Assembly: GCF_018596335.1 (NCBI RefSeq)
Contig: NZ_JAHEPS010000015.1
Span: 1 to 46,892 of the forward strand
From: Shewanella jiangmenensis
GTDB taxonomy: Bacteria; Pseudomonadota; Gammaproteobacteria; Enterobacterales; Shewanellaceae
Direction of reading: 5' to 3'
Length of the DNA stretch: 46,892 nucleotides
This document shows, in pieces, positions 1 through 8,229 of the stretch (within the stretch, counting starts at the first letter, position 1; every line of letters begins with the position of its first letter). Below the pieces are notes generated by a model. It was given only the letters and a program-made list of their open reading frames with translations. It was not told the origin of the DNA and searched no databases. A program made the translations under genes and the position numbers.

Positions 1-1800
1 CCGACACGGTGAAGGCTTCATCACCTTCGGCATAAACGTCGTCCACGGTGGTGATGGTGAAGGTGGCAGTCTTGCCATCGGCACCAATCACGGCCTGCAC
101 GGTTTCAATGATGTCTTCACCACTGGCAGTGGTGTAGCTGTAGCTCAGGGTGACAATGCTGCCAACCGGGGCGGGCTCGCTTAGGGTAACGGTGTAGCTG
201 CCGGTGGTCTCGCCTTCGGTGACTGAGCCTGGGCCGGTGAGGGTGACAGTGACAGTGTCTTCTTCGCCGGGGACTTCTGGGTCAACCGGAGACGCTGCAT
301 CCTTAATGGTGGTGGTGACGCTGGCGCCGGTGAGGTCCAGCTGCTCAAACACGTTGTTGCCGCCAACGGTGATACCGCTGACCGACACGGTGAAGGCTTC
401 ATCGCCTTCGGCGTAGACGTCATCCACGGTGGTGATGGTGAAGGTGGCAGTCTTGCCATCGGCACCAATCACGGCCTGCACGGTTTCAATGATGTCTTCA
501 CCACTGGCGGTGGTGTAGCTGTAGCTCAGGGTGACAATGCTGCCAACCGGGGCGGGCTCGCTTAGGGTAACGGTGTAGCTGCCGGTGACTTCGCCTTCGG
601 TGACTGAGCCTGGGCCGGTCAGGGTGACAGTCACTGTGTCTTCTTCGCTGGGGACTTCTGGGTCAGTTGGAGACGCTGCATCCTTGATGGTGGTGGTGAC
701 GCTGGCGCCGGTGAGGTCCAGCTGCTCAAATACGTTGTTGCCGCCAACGGTGATACCGCTCACCGACACGGTGAAGGCTTCATCGCCTTCGGCATAGACG
801 TCGTCCACGGTGGTGATGGTGAAGGTGGCAGTCTTGCCATCGGCACCAATCACGGCCTGCACGGTTTCAATGATGTCTTCACCACTGGCGGTGGTGTAGC
901 TGTAGCTGAGTGTCACAATGCTGCCAACCGGGGCGGGCTCGCTTAGGGTCACGGTGTAGCTGCCGGTGACTTCGCCTTCGGTGACTGAGCCTGGGCCGGT
1001 CAGGGTGACAGTGACGGTGTCTTCTTCGCCGGGGACTTCTGGGTCAGTTGGAGACGCTGCATCCTTGATGGTGGTGGTGACGCTGGCGCCGGTCAGGTCC
1101 AGCTGCTCGAACACGTTGCTGCCGCCTGGGGTCTGAATACCGCTCACCGACACGGTGAAGGCTTCATCGCCTTCGGCATAGACGTCGTCCACGGTGGTGA
1201 TGGTGAAGGTGGCAGTCTTGCCATCGGCACCAATCACGGCCTGCACGGTTTCAATGATGTCTTCACCACTGGCAGTGGTGTAGCTGTAGCTCAGGGTCAC
1301 AATGCTGCCAGCCGGGGCAGGCTCGCTCAGGGTCACGGTGTAGCTGCCGGTGGTCTCGCCTTCGGTGACCGAGCCTGGGCCGGTCAGGGTGACAGTCACT
1401 GTGTCTTCTTCGCCGGGGACTTCTGGGTCAGTTGGAGACGCTGCATCCTTGATGGTGGTGGTGACGCTGGCGCCGGTCAGGTCCAGCTGCTCGAACACGT
1501 TGCTGCCGCCCGGAGTCTGAATGCCGCTCACCGACACTGTGAAGGCTTCATCGCCTTCGGCATAGACGTCGTCCACGGTGGTGATGGTGAAGGTGGCAGT
1601 CTTGCCATCGGCACCAATCACGGCCTGCACGGTTTCAATGATGTCTTCACCACTGGCACTGGTGTAGCTGTAGCTCAGGGTCACAATGCTGCCAACCGGA
1701 GCCGGGTCACTCAGGGTCACGGTGTAGCTGCCGGTGGTCTCGCCTTCGGTGACAGAGCCTGGGCCGGTCAGGGTCACAGAGACTGTGTCTTCTTCGCCGG
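1..1800 (-). repeat. Tandem 381/384-bp repeats inside the adhesin gene
   Basis: The anchor CCGACAC recurs at 1, 382, 763, 1147 and 1531, giving periods of 381, 381, 384 and 384 bp (127 or 128 codons). Units are almost identical in DNA, differing mainly by scattered third-position changes. The two longer units carry a variant segment coding for one extra residue near 1120-1140 and 1505-1525. Each unit encodes a Calx-beta/Ig-like domain containing VTEGETTGSYTVTLSEPAP. The array continues past the left edge. Confidence 0.9.
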
Positions 1801-4405
1801 GGACGGCTTCATCAACAATATTCGTGGTGGCACTGTTGTTGCCGCCCACAGTGGCATTGCCGCCACTGACATTGCCGATGGTAATGGTGAAATCTTCAGA
1901 GCCTTCGGCGTACACATCATCAATGGTGTTGATATTGACGATGACGCTGGTTTGTCCGGCGGGGATCACCACGCTGACCACACCGGTAAAATCGGTGCCA
2001 TCAACTGCGGTACCGGAATAGGTGAAGTTAACGGTGATATCTTCAGTCGCCGCTTGGCTGAGGCTAACGGTGAAGCTTGCGGTATCGCCTTCGCTGACGT
2101 CAGTTTGATTGGCGCTGATGCTGACTTCGGGATAAACCACGTCGCCATTATCTGAGTCGGTGCCTGTGTTGCCGGCAGTGTCGGTGACGCTAGCGTCGGC
2201 GGTGTAGCCACCTTCAGGCAGCGGACTTGCCACGTCCACTGCGTAGCTGCCGTCTTCATTGACTGTGGTGGTCAGGGTTTGAGTGCCACCATTGCTGTCG
2301 GTGATGACGATGGTAATAGTGCTGCCGGGTGCTGCATCTGTAGTGCCGGTAATAGTTGGCGTATCGTCGGTGGTGTTATCAGGCGCTTCAACGGTAATTA
2401 CCGGCGCGGTGACATCCACGCTGCCGTCATCGGTATCGGTGCCGGTGTTGCCGGCAGGGTCGGTGACGCTGGCATCGGCGGTATAACCGCCTTCAGGCAG
2501 TGGGGTAACCACATCAACAGCATAGGTGCCGTCTTGGTTTACCGTGGTGGTCAGCGTCTGGGTGCCGCCATTCACATCGGTCACGACTATGGTAACTGTG
2601 CTGCCGGGCTCGGCATCTGTGGTGCCTGTGATAGTAGGCGTGGTGTCGTTGGTGTTGTCGGGCGCATCAACGGTAATCACCGGTGGAATGGTATCCAGCA
2701 CAGCAGAGTCGCTGCCTTCAGGGGATACATTACCTGCCTGATCGGTAACGGTGGCAACCACGGTAATGGTCTGGCCTTCACCGGGTGATGGCAGATCCAG
2801 ATTAACAAAACCGTTATCGATATCGGTTTGTGTCAGCACGATTTGTGTGCCGTTTACTGTCAGTGTATCGCCTGCGATTGCACCGGTTGGGGTGATGTCG
2901 ATGGTGACATTGACTGTAGTGGAGTCGCCCAATTCCTGATTATTGATAAAGCCGTCGTTATCGGCGTCTGTGTTGATAACAACGTTAGGGCCTTCACCGC
3001 CGACTGGAGTCACATTGATGGTCAGGGTGGCAGTGGCGCCGGTATTGGTGGTGTAGGTTACAGTGGGGACTGTGCCATTCCAGTTGTCATTCGGGGTAAA
3101 GGTGTAGCTGCCATCGGCGTTAATCACCAGCACGCCACCTTCGAGGGTGACGCTGGTGCCAGCCACGGCGGTGGTGCCGTTGACAGTGAAGCTGGCAACA
3201 CTGAGTTCAGAATCAATGTCTGTGTCATTGTCGAGCACATTGCCGCTGGCAACTGTGCCTTCTGACACTGTTACTGAGTCATCTGCTGTGATGGTTGGGT
3301 CGTCAACCGGAGTCACGTTGATGGTCAGGGTGGCAGTGGCGCCGGTATTGGTGGTGTAGGTCACAGTAGGGACTGTGCCATTCCAGTTGTCATTCGGGGT
3401 AAAGGTGTAGCTGCCATCGGCGTTAATCAGCAGCACGCCACCTTCGAGGGTGATGCTGGTGCCAGCCACGGCGGTGGTGCCGTTGACAGTGAAGCTGGCA
3501 ACACTGAGGTCAGAATCAATGTCTGAGTCATTGTCGAGCACATTGCCGCTGGCAACTGTGCCTTCTGACACTGTTACTGAGTCATCTGCTGTGATGGTTG
3601 GGTCGTCAACCGGAGTCACGTTGATGGTCAGGGTGGCAGTGGCGCCGGTATTGGTGGTGTAGGTCACAGTGGGGACTGTGCCATTCCAGTTGTCATTCGG
3701 GGTAAATGTGTAGCTGCCATCGGCGTTAATCACCAGCACGCCACCCTCAAGGGTGACTGCAGTGCCTGCGGTGAAAGTGCCGCCGTTAACCTCGAAGCTG
3801 AACACGCTGAGGCTGGAATCTATATCTGTATCGTTGGCAAGCACGTTACCGCTGGCGACTGAGCCTTCTTCCACGGTAACGCTGTCGTTGAGTGCCTGTG
3901 TCGGGTAGTCACCAGGTTGTTGGGGCTCCTGGAGTCCGGAATCGGTGGCAAGCGGTGTGCCTGTGGTGTCGTAGCCTGAGCTCGCCAGCGTTTCGCTGCC
4001 GGCACGGGCCAGTGACACATAGCCTGAATTGCCTTCGCTGCCGGCAGTGGCAACACCGGCTGCGGTTTCAGGCAGATCGGCTGTCGGATCGCCGCCTGCG
4101 GCAATTTGAGCCTGCAACGCTTCAATCTCGTTGATTGCGTTGGGATCGATATCGTTGATAGCGTTTGGATCAACCGGCTGCGCCGCTTGCTGCGGGTCTG
4201 CTTCCGGCTTGGCATCGGCCTCATCCAGGGTAGTGCCGTCATCAAGAACCAGCTCGAAGCGGGTGTTGTCGGCGACCAGCAGGACTGCGCCTTCTGGAAT
4301 AGTGTCACCGGCAAGCACAGGCTTGGAGTTGCCTTCGGTATCCATACTGATTTGCCCATCCACAAACTTGAGCATCCCATTTTTCGGTGTGATAAACGAA
4401 CCCAT
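1..4405 (-). CDS. bpfA: Giant LapA/BpfA-type biofilm adhesin, N-terminal part (3' end outside window)
   Basis: An uninterrupted minus-strand frame runs from an ATG at 4405, with GGGAG six bases upstream, off the left edge (about 1,468 residues visible). Residues 1-117 look like a LapA-type retention module and include T114-A-A-G117, the motif cut by LapG-family periplasmic proteases. After a linker come three 101-residue cadherin/VCBS-like repeats (about 168-468), a spacer domain, two 93-residue bacterial Ig-like repeats (about 571-750), a Calx-beta-like domain, then nearly identical 127-128-residue Calx-beta/Ig-like repeats to the edge. In this family the protein is secreted by a type I system, held at the outer membrane by its N-terminus and released by LapG when c-di-GMP is low. 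The RTX C-terminus and the secretion genes would lie to the left. The position beside hemY matches Shewanella bpfA as I know it. There is no N-terminal Sec signal, as expected for type I export. Confidence 0.9.
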   Translation of the reverse strand, partial: MGSFITPKNGMLKFVDGQISMDTEGNSKPVLAGDTIPEGAVLLVADNTRFELVLDDGTTLDEADAKPEADPQQAAQPVDPNAINDIDPNAINEIEALQAQIAAGGDPTADLPETAAGVATAGSEGNSGYVSLARAGSETLASSGYDTTGTPLATDSGLQEPQQPGDYPTQALNDSVTVEEGSVASGNVLANDTDIDSSLSVFSFEVNGGTFTAGTAVTLEGGVLVINADGSYTFTPNDNWNGTVPTVTYTTNTGATATLTINVTPVDDPTITADDSVTVSEGTVASGNVLDNDSDIDSDLSVASFTVNGTTAVAGTSITLEGGVLLINADGSYTFTPNDNWNGTVPTVTYTTNTGATATLTINVTPVDDPTITADDSVTVSEGTVASGNVLDNDTDIDSELSVASFTVNGTTAVAGTSVTLEGGVLVINADGSYTFTPNDNWNGTVPTVTYTTNTGATATLTINVTPVGGEGPNVVINTDADNDGFINNQELGDSTTVNVTIDITPTGAIAGDTLTVNGTQIVLTQTDIDNGFVNLDLPSPGEGQTITVVATVTDQAGNVSPEGSDSAVLDTIPPVITVDAPDNTNDTTPTITGTTDAEPGSTVTIVVTDVNGGTQTLTTTVNQDGTYAVDVVTPLPEGGYTADASVTDPAGNTGTDTDDGSVDVTAPVITVEAPDNTTDDTPTITGTTDAAPGSTITIVITDSNGGTQTLTTTVNEDGSYAVDVASPLPEGGYTADASVTDTAGNTGTDSDNGDVVYPEVSISANQTDVSEGDTASFTVSLSQAATEDITVNFTYSGTAVDGTDFTGVVSVVIPAGQTSVIVNINTIDDVYAEGSEDFTITIGNVSGGNATVGGNNSATTNIVDEAVPGEEDTVSVTLTGPGSVTEGETTGSYTVTLSDPAPVGSIVTLSYSYTSASGEDIIETVQAVIGADGKTATFTITTVDDVYAEGDEAFTVSVSGIQTPGGSNVFEQLDLTGASVTTTIKDAASPTDPEVPGEEDTVTVTLTGPGSVTEGETTGSYTVTLSEPAPAGSIVTLSYSYTTASGEDIIETVQAVIGADGKTATFTITTVDDVYAEGDEAFTVSVSGIQTPGGSNVFEQLDLTGASVTTTIKDAASPTDPEVPGEEDTVTVTLTGPGSVTEGEVTGSYTVTLSEPAPVGSIVTLSYSYTTASGEDIIETVQAVIGADGKTATFTITTVDDVYAEGDEAFTVSVSGITVGGNNVFEQLDLTGASVTTTIKDAASPTDPEVPSEEDTVTVTLTGPGSVTEGEVTGSYTVTLSEPAPVGSIVTLSYSYTTASGEDIIETVQAVIGADGKTATFTITTVDDVYAEGDEAFTVSVSGITVGGNNVFEQLDLTGASVTTTIKDAASPVDPEVPGEEDTVTVTLTGPGSVTEGETTGSYTVTLSEPAPVGSIVTLSYSYTTASGEDIIETVQAVIGADGKTATFTITTVDDVYAEGDEAFTVS
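2155..2700 (-). repeat. Two 279-bp repeats encoding bacterial Ig-like domains
   Basis: The block TCGGTGACGC recurs at 2181 and 2460, a period of 279 bp (93 codons). Each unit encodes a bacterial Ig-like fold with ITGTTDA and PLPEGGYTADASVTD segments. These lie between the cadherin-like repeats and the Calx-beta-like repeats of the adhesin. Confidence 0.8.
3001..3909 (-). repeat. Three 303-bp repeats encoding cadherin/VCBS-like domains
   Basis: The block GATGGTCAGGG recurs at about 3017, 3320 and 3623, a period of 303 bp (101 codons). Each unit encodes a domain with SGNVLxNDxDID and NADGSYTFTPNDNWNGT motifs, typical of cadherin-like/VCBS repeats in RTX adhesins. The copy closest to the N-terminus is the most diverged. 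Confidence 0.85.
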
Positions 4406-4437
4406 AACAAGCTCCCAACAGCTTATATTCGATACAT

Positions 4438-4461
4438 TTTTTGTCTGAAAGTAGACAAAAA
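4438..4461. other. Nine-bp inverted repeat in the adhesin leader
   Basis: TTTTTGTCT and AGACAAAAA form perfect arms around a 6-nt centre. It falls in the predicted untranslated leader between promoter and start codon. It could be an operator or an RNA hairpin. The arms are A/T-rich and lack a following U-tract, so it is not a convincing terminator. Confidence 0.4.
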
Positions 4462-4481
4462 GATCCCAACTTAAGAATTAA

Positions 4482-4510
4482 ATTTTACTCGGAAAATACA
4501 CTTAAGTCAA
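4482..4510 (-). promoter_or_regulatory. Candidate sigma-70 promoter of the adhesin gene
   Basis: On the minus strand TTGACT (4510-4505) is followed after exactly 17 bp by TAAAAT (4487-4482), close to consensus. The expected start site near 4475 leaves a leader of about 70 nt before the ATG at 4405. Confidence 0.6.
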
Positions 4511-4514
4511 TTTT

Positions 4515-4528
4515 TTGACATAGATCAA
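4515..4528. promoter_or_regulatory. FNR/CRP-like site upstream of the adhesin promoter
   Basis: TTGAC-ATAG-ATCAA matches the FNR consensus TTGAT-N4-ATCAA at nine of ten positions, and the same bases fit a CRP site with one mismatch per half. It ends a few bases upstream of the candidate -35 hexamer, centred about 46 bp from the predicted start, a plausible activator position. Which regulator would bind cannot be decided from sequence. Confidence 0.4.
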
Positions 4529-4644
4529 AACCATTAATAACTATAGCTTTTTTTGCAGTTTTTTGACGCTTTTATACTAATTTTGACCATCACTATGTGG
4601 TGTTTATTAACAGTAGAAAACACTAGATATAGTGCAAATAAGTT

Positions 4645-4688
4645 ACAAAAAAGAAGGCGCCCTCACAGATGAACTGCGAGAGCGCCTT
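4645..4688 (-). terminator. Rho-independent terminator of the hemCDXY operon
   Basis: On the minus strand an 11-bp stem with one mismatch (4688-4678 with 4664-4654) around a 13-nt loop is followed by TCTTTTTTG. It lies 35 bp past the hemY stop and upstream of the adhesin promoter, separating the two transcription units. Confidence 0.85.
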
Positions 4689-4722
4689 GATATTGTTAAC
4701 TAAATGTTGAATGCCGTGCGGA

Positions 4723-5889
4723 TTAGGCCATTGCCGCCTTACGGTAGTGCGAAAGTGCCATTGCCGTTTCGCCCAGCTGCTCATTCAGTGTAGCCAGCGC
4801 CAGCCAGTTTTCGCGGGCCGGATCCAGCTCACAGGCCTTTTGTAAATGAGTGTGTGCGGCCTTGAAATCCCTGCTCTGCAGGCAAAGGGTTGCCATGCAT
4901 TTGTGGTATTCGGGCACATCGTCATAGCGGCCGCCAAGCTTGGCGAGCTGAGTCAGTGCCTGGGTATCGTCAGCGCTTATCACCCGGGGCAAGGCATCCA
5001 GCACCGCAGCTTCGGCGTGGGTATTTATATCTTTGAGCAGCAGCTTCAGCGCTTCTTCTCGCTTACCAAGTTTGCCAAGCCCAAGTGCATAGGTGGCGAG
5101 GTTGGCGCTGTGCTGCTTGTCGCTGCGAGACAACCACTGCCACTCTTTCTCGAGCGCTTCAAGACTTTGGTTTGCAGCGCGCTGCAGCAGGTTAATGTTA
5201 ATTTTTTGTGTCAGCAGACCAAGCTGAACCTCAGATAATACCGCTTGCTTACGAATGGCAGGCAGCAGCTCACGCAGTGCCGGCCAGTCCTGCTGAGCCT
5301 GATAGACATCGAGGGCAAGCTTAACCACAGGCGCTTTGCTCTTGCTCGACGGTTGCAGTTTGTCCAGGATTTCGCGGGCACGCTCGAGTTGGCCCTGCTG
5401 CAGCAGGTAACGGGTGCGGCTCGTCATCACGGCGAGCTCTGCCATGGGCTCTTTGGCAGCCCTGTCGAGATAGCCATCGCGCTCGGCGTATTTGCCCTGG
5501 CGCTGGGCGGCACGTGCTGCGGCCAGCAAATTGAGTGCAGGCAGCTCGCCTTTATTGGCGCCCTTAGTCATAAAGTGCTCGGCATCCGGCCAATCTTCTT
5601 CGGCCAGTGCCAGCGCGCCACTTAAAGTGTGTCGCTTCGCAGCATTGCGGCGCCAGCGCTCCGGCAAATAGCGGCTGCCAAAAATGACCCTGAGCAACCA
5701 TCGCACCAGCCGCTCGGCCAGGGTAAACAGCAGATACCCTACAACCAGCATGATGCCGGCGAACACCAGACTTGTTTCGAGTTCGTAATCACCCGCAGCC
5801 AGGTAAAGATAGCCTGTGTTGCCGATGAGGTACGGGCTCAGGCACAGACCAGCGAGAACGATGCCAAGATAAATCAGGGGGCGGATCAT
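4723..5889 (-). CDS. hemY: HemY, TPR-containing inner-membrane haem biosynthesis protein
   Basis: This 388-residue protein has two N-terminal transmembrane segments (about 5-24 and 39-62), a basic stretch after the second segment (about 63-90), and a long helical TPR-like region with alanine/leucine-rich pairs and RAREILDKL-type helices. This is the layout of proteobacterial HemY, which is unrelated to the Bacillus protoporphyrinogen oxidase of the same name. Its exact role in haem synthesis is unclear; it is thought to assemble or scaffold late steps at the membrane. Its ATG overlaps the hemX stop by four bases (ATGA), implying translational coupling. It is the last gene of hemCDXY and is followed by a clear terminator. 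Confidence 0.93.
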   Translation of the reverse strand: MIRPLIYLGIVLAGLCLSPYLIGNTGYLYLAAGDYELETSLVFAGIMLVVGYLLFTLAERLVRWLLRVIFGSRYLPERWRRNAAKRHTLSGALALAEEDWPDAEHFMTKGANKGELPALNLLAAARAAQRQGKYAERDGYLDRAAKEPMAELAVMTSRTRYLLQQGQLERAREILDKLQPSSKSKAPVVKLALDVYQAQQDWPALRELLPAIRKQAVLSEVQLGLLTQKININLLQRAANQSLEALEKEWQWLSRSDKQHSANLATYALGLGKLGKREEALKLLLKDINTHAEAAVLDALPRVISADDTQALTQLAKLGGRYDDVPEYHKCMATLCLQSRDFKAAHTHLQKACELDPARENWLALATLNEQLGETAMALSHYRKAAMA

Positions 5890-7436
5890 AAGCGCATCTC
5901 CTGACTTGCTGCATTGGCTTCAGGAGAGGGCTGGGGTGTCAGGCCTGGCTCTTGATTTCCGGGCTCTTGCTCTCCGGGCTCTTGAGTTACCGGAACGGGC
6001 TCGCTGGACTCTTGCTCTGCGGGAGTTGGTGCTTCAGCACCGGACTCATCGGGGTTTCTTTCATTCGGGCTTGGCTCATTGGGATTGGGTGCTTGCGCGC
6101 CTTCCTGCTCGAGCGGCTGCTCCTGCGCTTCCCCGGCGTGCGGGCTTGGCATCACGCCGTCCTGCATCACGCCGTCCTGTAACACTCCATCTTGTATCAA
6201 GGCACGCAGCAGATCGCTCGCCCTGAACTTGCTCACCGGCACCGCATCAATCCGCAGCGCTGACAGCTTGTCCAGATGGCTGCTGATACTGCCACCGCTG
6301 CCTTGCTCGAGGCTGAAATACTGCTTGACCCAGCCGTTGGCCATGGTGATGGCTTCGCCAAAACTCGCTTCATCGTGGCGATACAGGGCAAGTTGTGCCT
6401 GCAGGAGTTTGGCGCGGATATTTTCTTTGAGGTACCACTCCTGCTGCGGTGACAGAAGAGGGGTGATGTCACTGGCGCGGTGGCGCACCGTTATAAAATC
6501 GTTCACCAGCGCTTTCCAGCTCTTGGCAAGATTGCTTTGCCAATCGTCGATAGAGCTGCTGAGGTTTTCATCCCGCACCGGTTGGTAGCTGTTTTGACTG
6601 CGACCCGGCTTCAGCGCGTCCAGTTGCAGCATGATTTCATCGAGCGCATACACATTGCTGGCGATATCGATACTGCGGATGGCGCCAACCTGCACTATAT
6701 CGGCGGCGAGCGCTTTACGAAGCGGCAGCAACGCCGTGTCCTGCATCGCGGCAATTCGCTCATCAGCTGCCTTGAGCAGGCTCAGCGCCGTGGCCGGGTC
6801 CTGCTCAAGCCACAACTTGCGACCGGCCATGCGCACCAGATAATCCGCCTCGGCAATCAGCCAGTCATCGGGCGTTTTTTGTGCCAGATTGGCAAGCCGG
6901 CGCTCAAGCGCGATTTGGTCGGTCGTCAGGCGGCCAAGCTCCGCCTCAAGCTGTGCAATCTGCTGCTGACGCTGCTCCAGCTGATTGATACGAGCCACGG
7001 GCTCTTTGAGCGATACTGCGGCGTTTTCTTCCAGCGCCTTGGTGTGATGAAACTGCACTATTAACTGCTGATACAGATAATAGCCACCGGCGAGCGCGGC
7101 GCCGCCCATGGAAAGTGACAGCAGCACTGCAAGGCGCATGCTCCAGGAACTCGAGCGGCTTACCGGCGCAGATGTCTCGGTGCGTGATGCCGATGCGCCG
7201 GATGTCGAAGCTCTGGAAGTTGAGGAGCTGGAAGCTGAAGATGCAGCCGCAGCAGGCTTGGCGGTATCCGCACTGGTGTGCTCAGCACTTTTGTCATCAG
7301 CGCCATTGTGCTCAGCTGCGGTGCCCGGCGCCGAAATGTCCTTGTCAGCGTCTGGCGCGGTGCCGGTCGTGGGGGTGTCGTTGCTTGACTGAGCCTCTAA
7401 AGCCCGGCGCTGAGCGTCTTGCTGTTGGTTTTCCAT
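5886..7436 (-). CDS. hemX: HemX, membrane-anchored haem biosynthesis protein
   Basis: The 516-residue protein starts with a Ser/Thr/Ala-rich cytoplasmic stretch (about 1-100), then one transmembrane segment (about 102-125), a coiled-coil rich in Gln/Glu (about 140-190) and the conserved HemX domain with DDWLIAEADYLVRMAGRKLWLE (about 193-214). Proteobacterial HemX was once annotated as a uroporphyrin-III C-methyltransferase, but it lacks the SAM-binding methyltransferase fold and its role is unproven. The last 110 residues are unusual: a tripled QDGV segment and a Pro/Glu/Asn-rich tail with QEPGEQEPGNQEPG. It lies between hemD and hemY and overlaps hemY by four bases. Confidence 0.92.
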   Translation of the reverse strand: MENQQQDAQRRALEAQSSNDTPTTGTAPDADKDISAPGTAAEHNGADDKSAEHTSADTAKPAAAASSASSSSTSRASTSGASASRTETSAPVSRSSSWSMRLAVLLSLSMGGAALAGGYYLYQQLIVQFHHTKALEENAAVSLKEPVARINQLEQRQQQIAQLEAELGRLTTDQIALERRLANLAQKTPDDWLIAEADYLVRMAGRKLWLEQDPATALSLLKAADERIAAMQDTALLPLRKALAADIVQVGAIRSIDIASNVYALDEIMLQLDALKPGRSQNSYQPVRDENLSSSIDDWQSNLAKSWKALVNDFITVRHRASDITPLLSPQQEWYLKENIRAKLLQAQLALYRHDEASFGEAITMANGWVKQYFSLEQGSGGSISSHLDKLSALRIDAVPVSKFRASDLLRALIQDGVLQDGVMQDGVMPSPHAGEAQEQPLEQEGAQAPNPNEPSPNERNPDESGAEAPTPAEQESSEPVPVTQEPGEQEPGNQEPGLTPQPSPEANAASQEMRL

Positions 7437-7495
7437 GAAACGGTCCTTGATGCTAAAAAGCGTTCAATTCAGGGAAACCAAAGCAGCAATCCAAA

Positions 7496-8227
7496 TCACA
7501 TGGCCAATGCTTCCAGCACGGCGGTCTGATTTGCTGCTCCGGCGTTGGTAACTATGTCGAGTCCCAGCTCCCTTGCCCGGAGTTCGACCCGGGCGCTGGG
7601 CACTATGATATGACAGCTGCCAAGCCAGGCAAAACTGTCTTTCGGTACGAGATTTATCAGGTTTTCCAATACTTCGCCACTGGTGACCACTATGGTGTCT
7701 ATGCCAAAGGCCTGCCAGTCGCGGCAAAGCTGTTCGCCATCGAGTTTAGGGCAGGCGCGGCGGTACACTTCAAGATACTGCACCTGAGCGCCGCGACGTT
7801 GCAGGGCTTCGGCCATGGCTTCGCGCCCGCCCACACCCCGAACTATGCAAATACACTTGTCGTCAACATCCGCAAGCCCGGGCAGGGTCAGCAGGCCTTC
7901 GGTGGCCTGACTGTCGTCCGGGGCGCGCTGATTGGGAACCCCAAGGGCAAGCAGTGCCTCGGCGGTGGCATCGCCCACGGCAAACACCGGTGGCAGGCCT
8001 GCTGGCCACTCGTTTGAGTCTGTCAGCCAGGCGCTGGCAAACTGCACCGCACTGGTGCTGATAAAGATAAGGATGTCGGCACCGTAAAAGTACCCAAGCT
8101 GCTCATCCGTGACCGCAATCGGCTCAACCGCCAGCAGCGGCTGAACCAAATGGGAGATTCCTTGTGCGTTAAGCGCCTCCGTCATGGCGCCGTTTTTGCC
8201 TTCCGGGCGGGTGAGCAGCACCTTCAT
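7496..8227 (-). CDS. hemD: Uroporphyrinogen-III synthase
   Basis: The 243-residue protein has the usual length and the N-terminal MKVLLTRPEGKN signature of HemD. It closes linear hydroxymethylbilane and inverts ring D to give uroporphyrinogen III, the branch point to haem, sirohaem and cobalamin. Other family features are FVITSGEVL-like and FAVGDATAEAL segments. HemD is poorly conserved, so the operon position supports the call: its ATG follows the hemC stop by only two bases. A gap of about 59 bp to hemX carries the hemX ribosome-binding region. Confidence 0.95.
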   Translation of the reverse strand: MKVLLTRPEGKNGAMTEALNAQGISHLVQPLLAVEPIAVTDEQLGYFYGADILIFISTSAVQFASAWLTDSNEWPAGLPPVFAVGDATAEALLALGVPNQRAPDDSQATEGLLTLPGLADVDDKCICIVRGVGGREAMAEALQRRGAQVQYLEVYRRACPKLDGEQLCRDWQAFGIDTIVVTSGEVLENLINLVPKDSFAWLGSCHIIVPSARVELRARELGLDIVTNAGAANQTAVLEALAM

Positions 8228-8229
8228 GC

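Noticed and set aside
1..1800. Regular repeats suggestive of a CRISPR array or satellite DNA
   Set aside because: The units are in-frame 127-128-codon domains of the adhesin with no spacers.
204..3662. Plus-strand open frames across the adhesin region
   Set aside because: They are antisense frames repeated with each repeat unit, with Val/Thr/Ser-rich translations and no ribosome sites; the minus-strand frame is continuous for 4.4 kb.
5906..7438. Plus-strand frames opposite hemX
   Set aside because: They are shadow frames of a clear hemX coding region in an operon.
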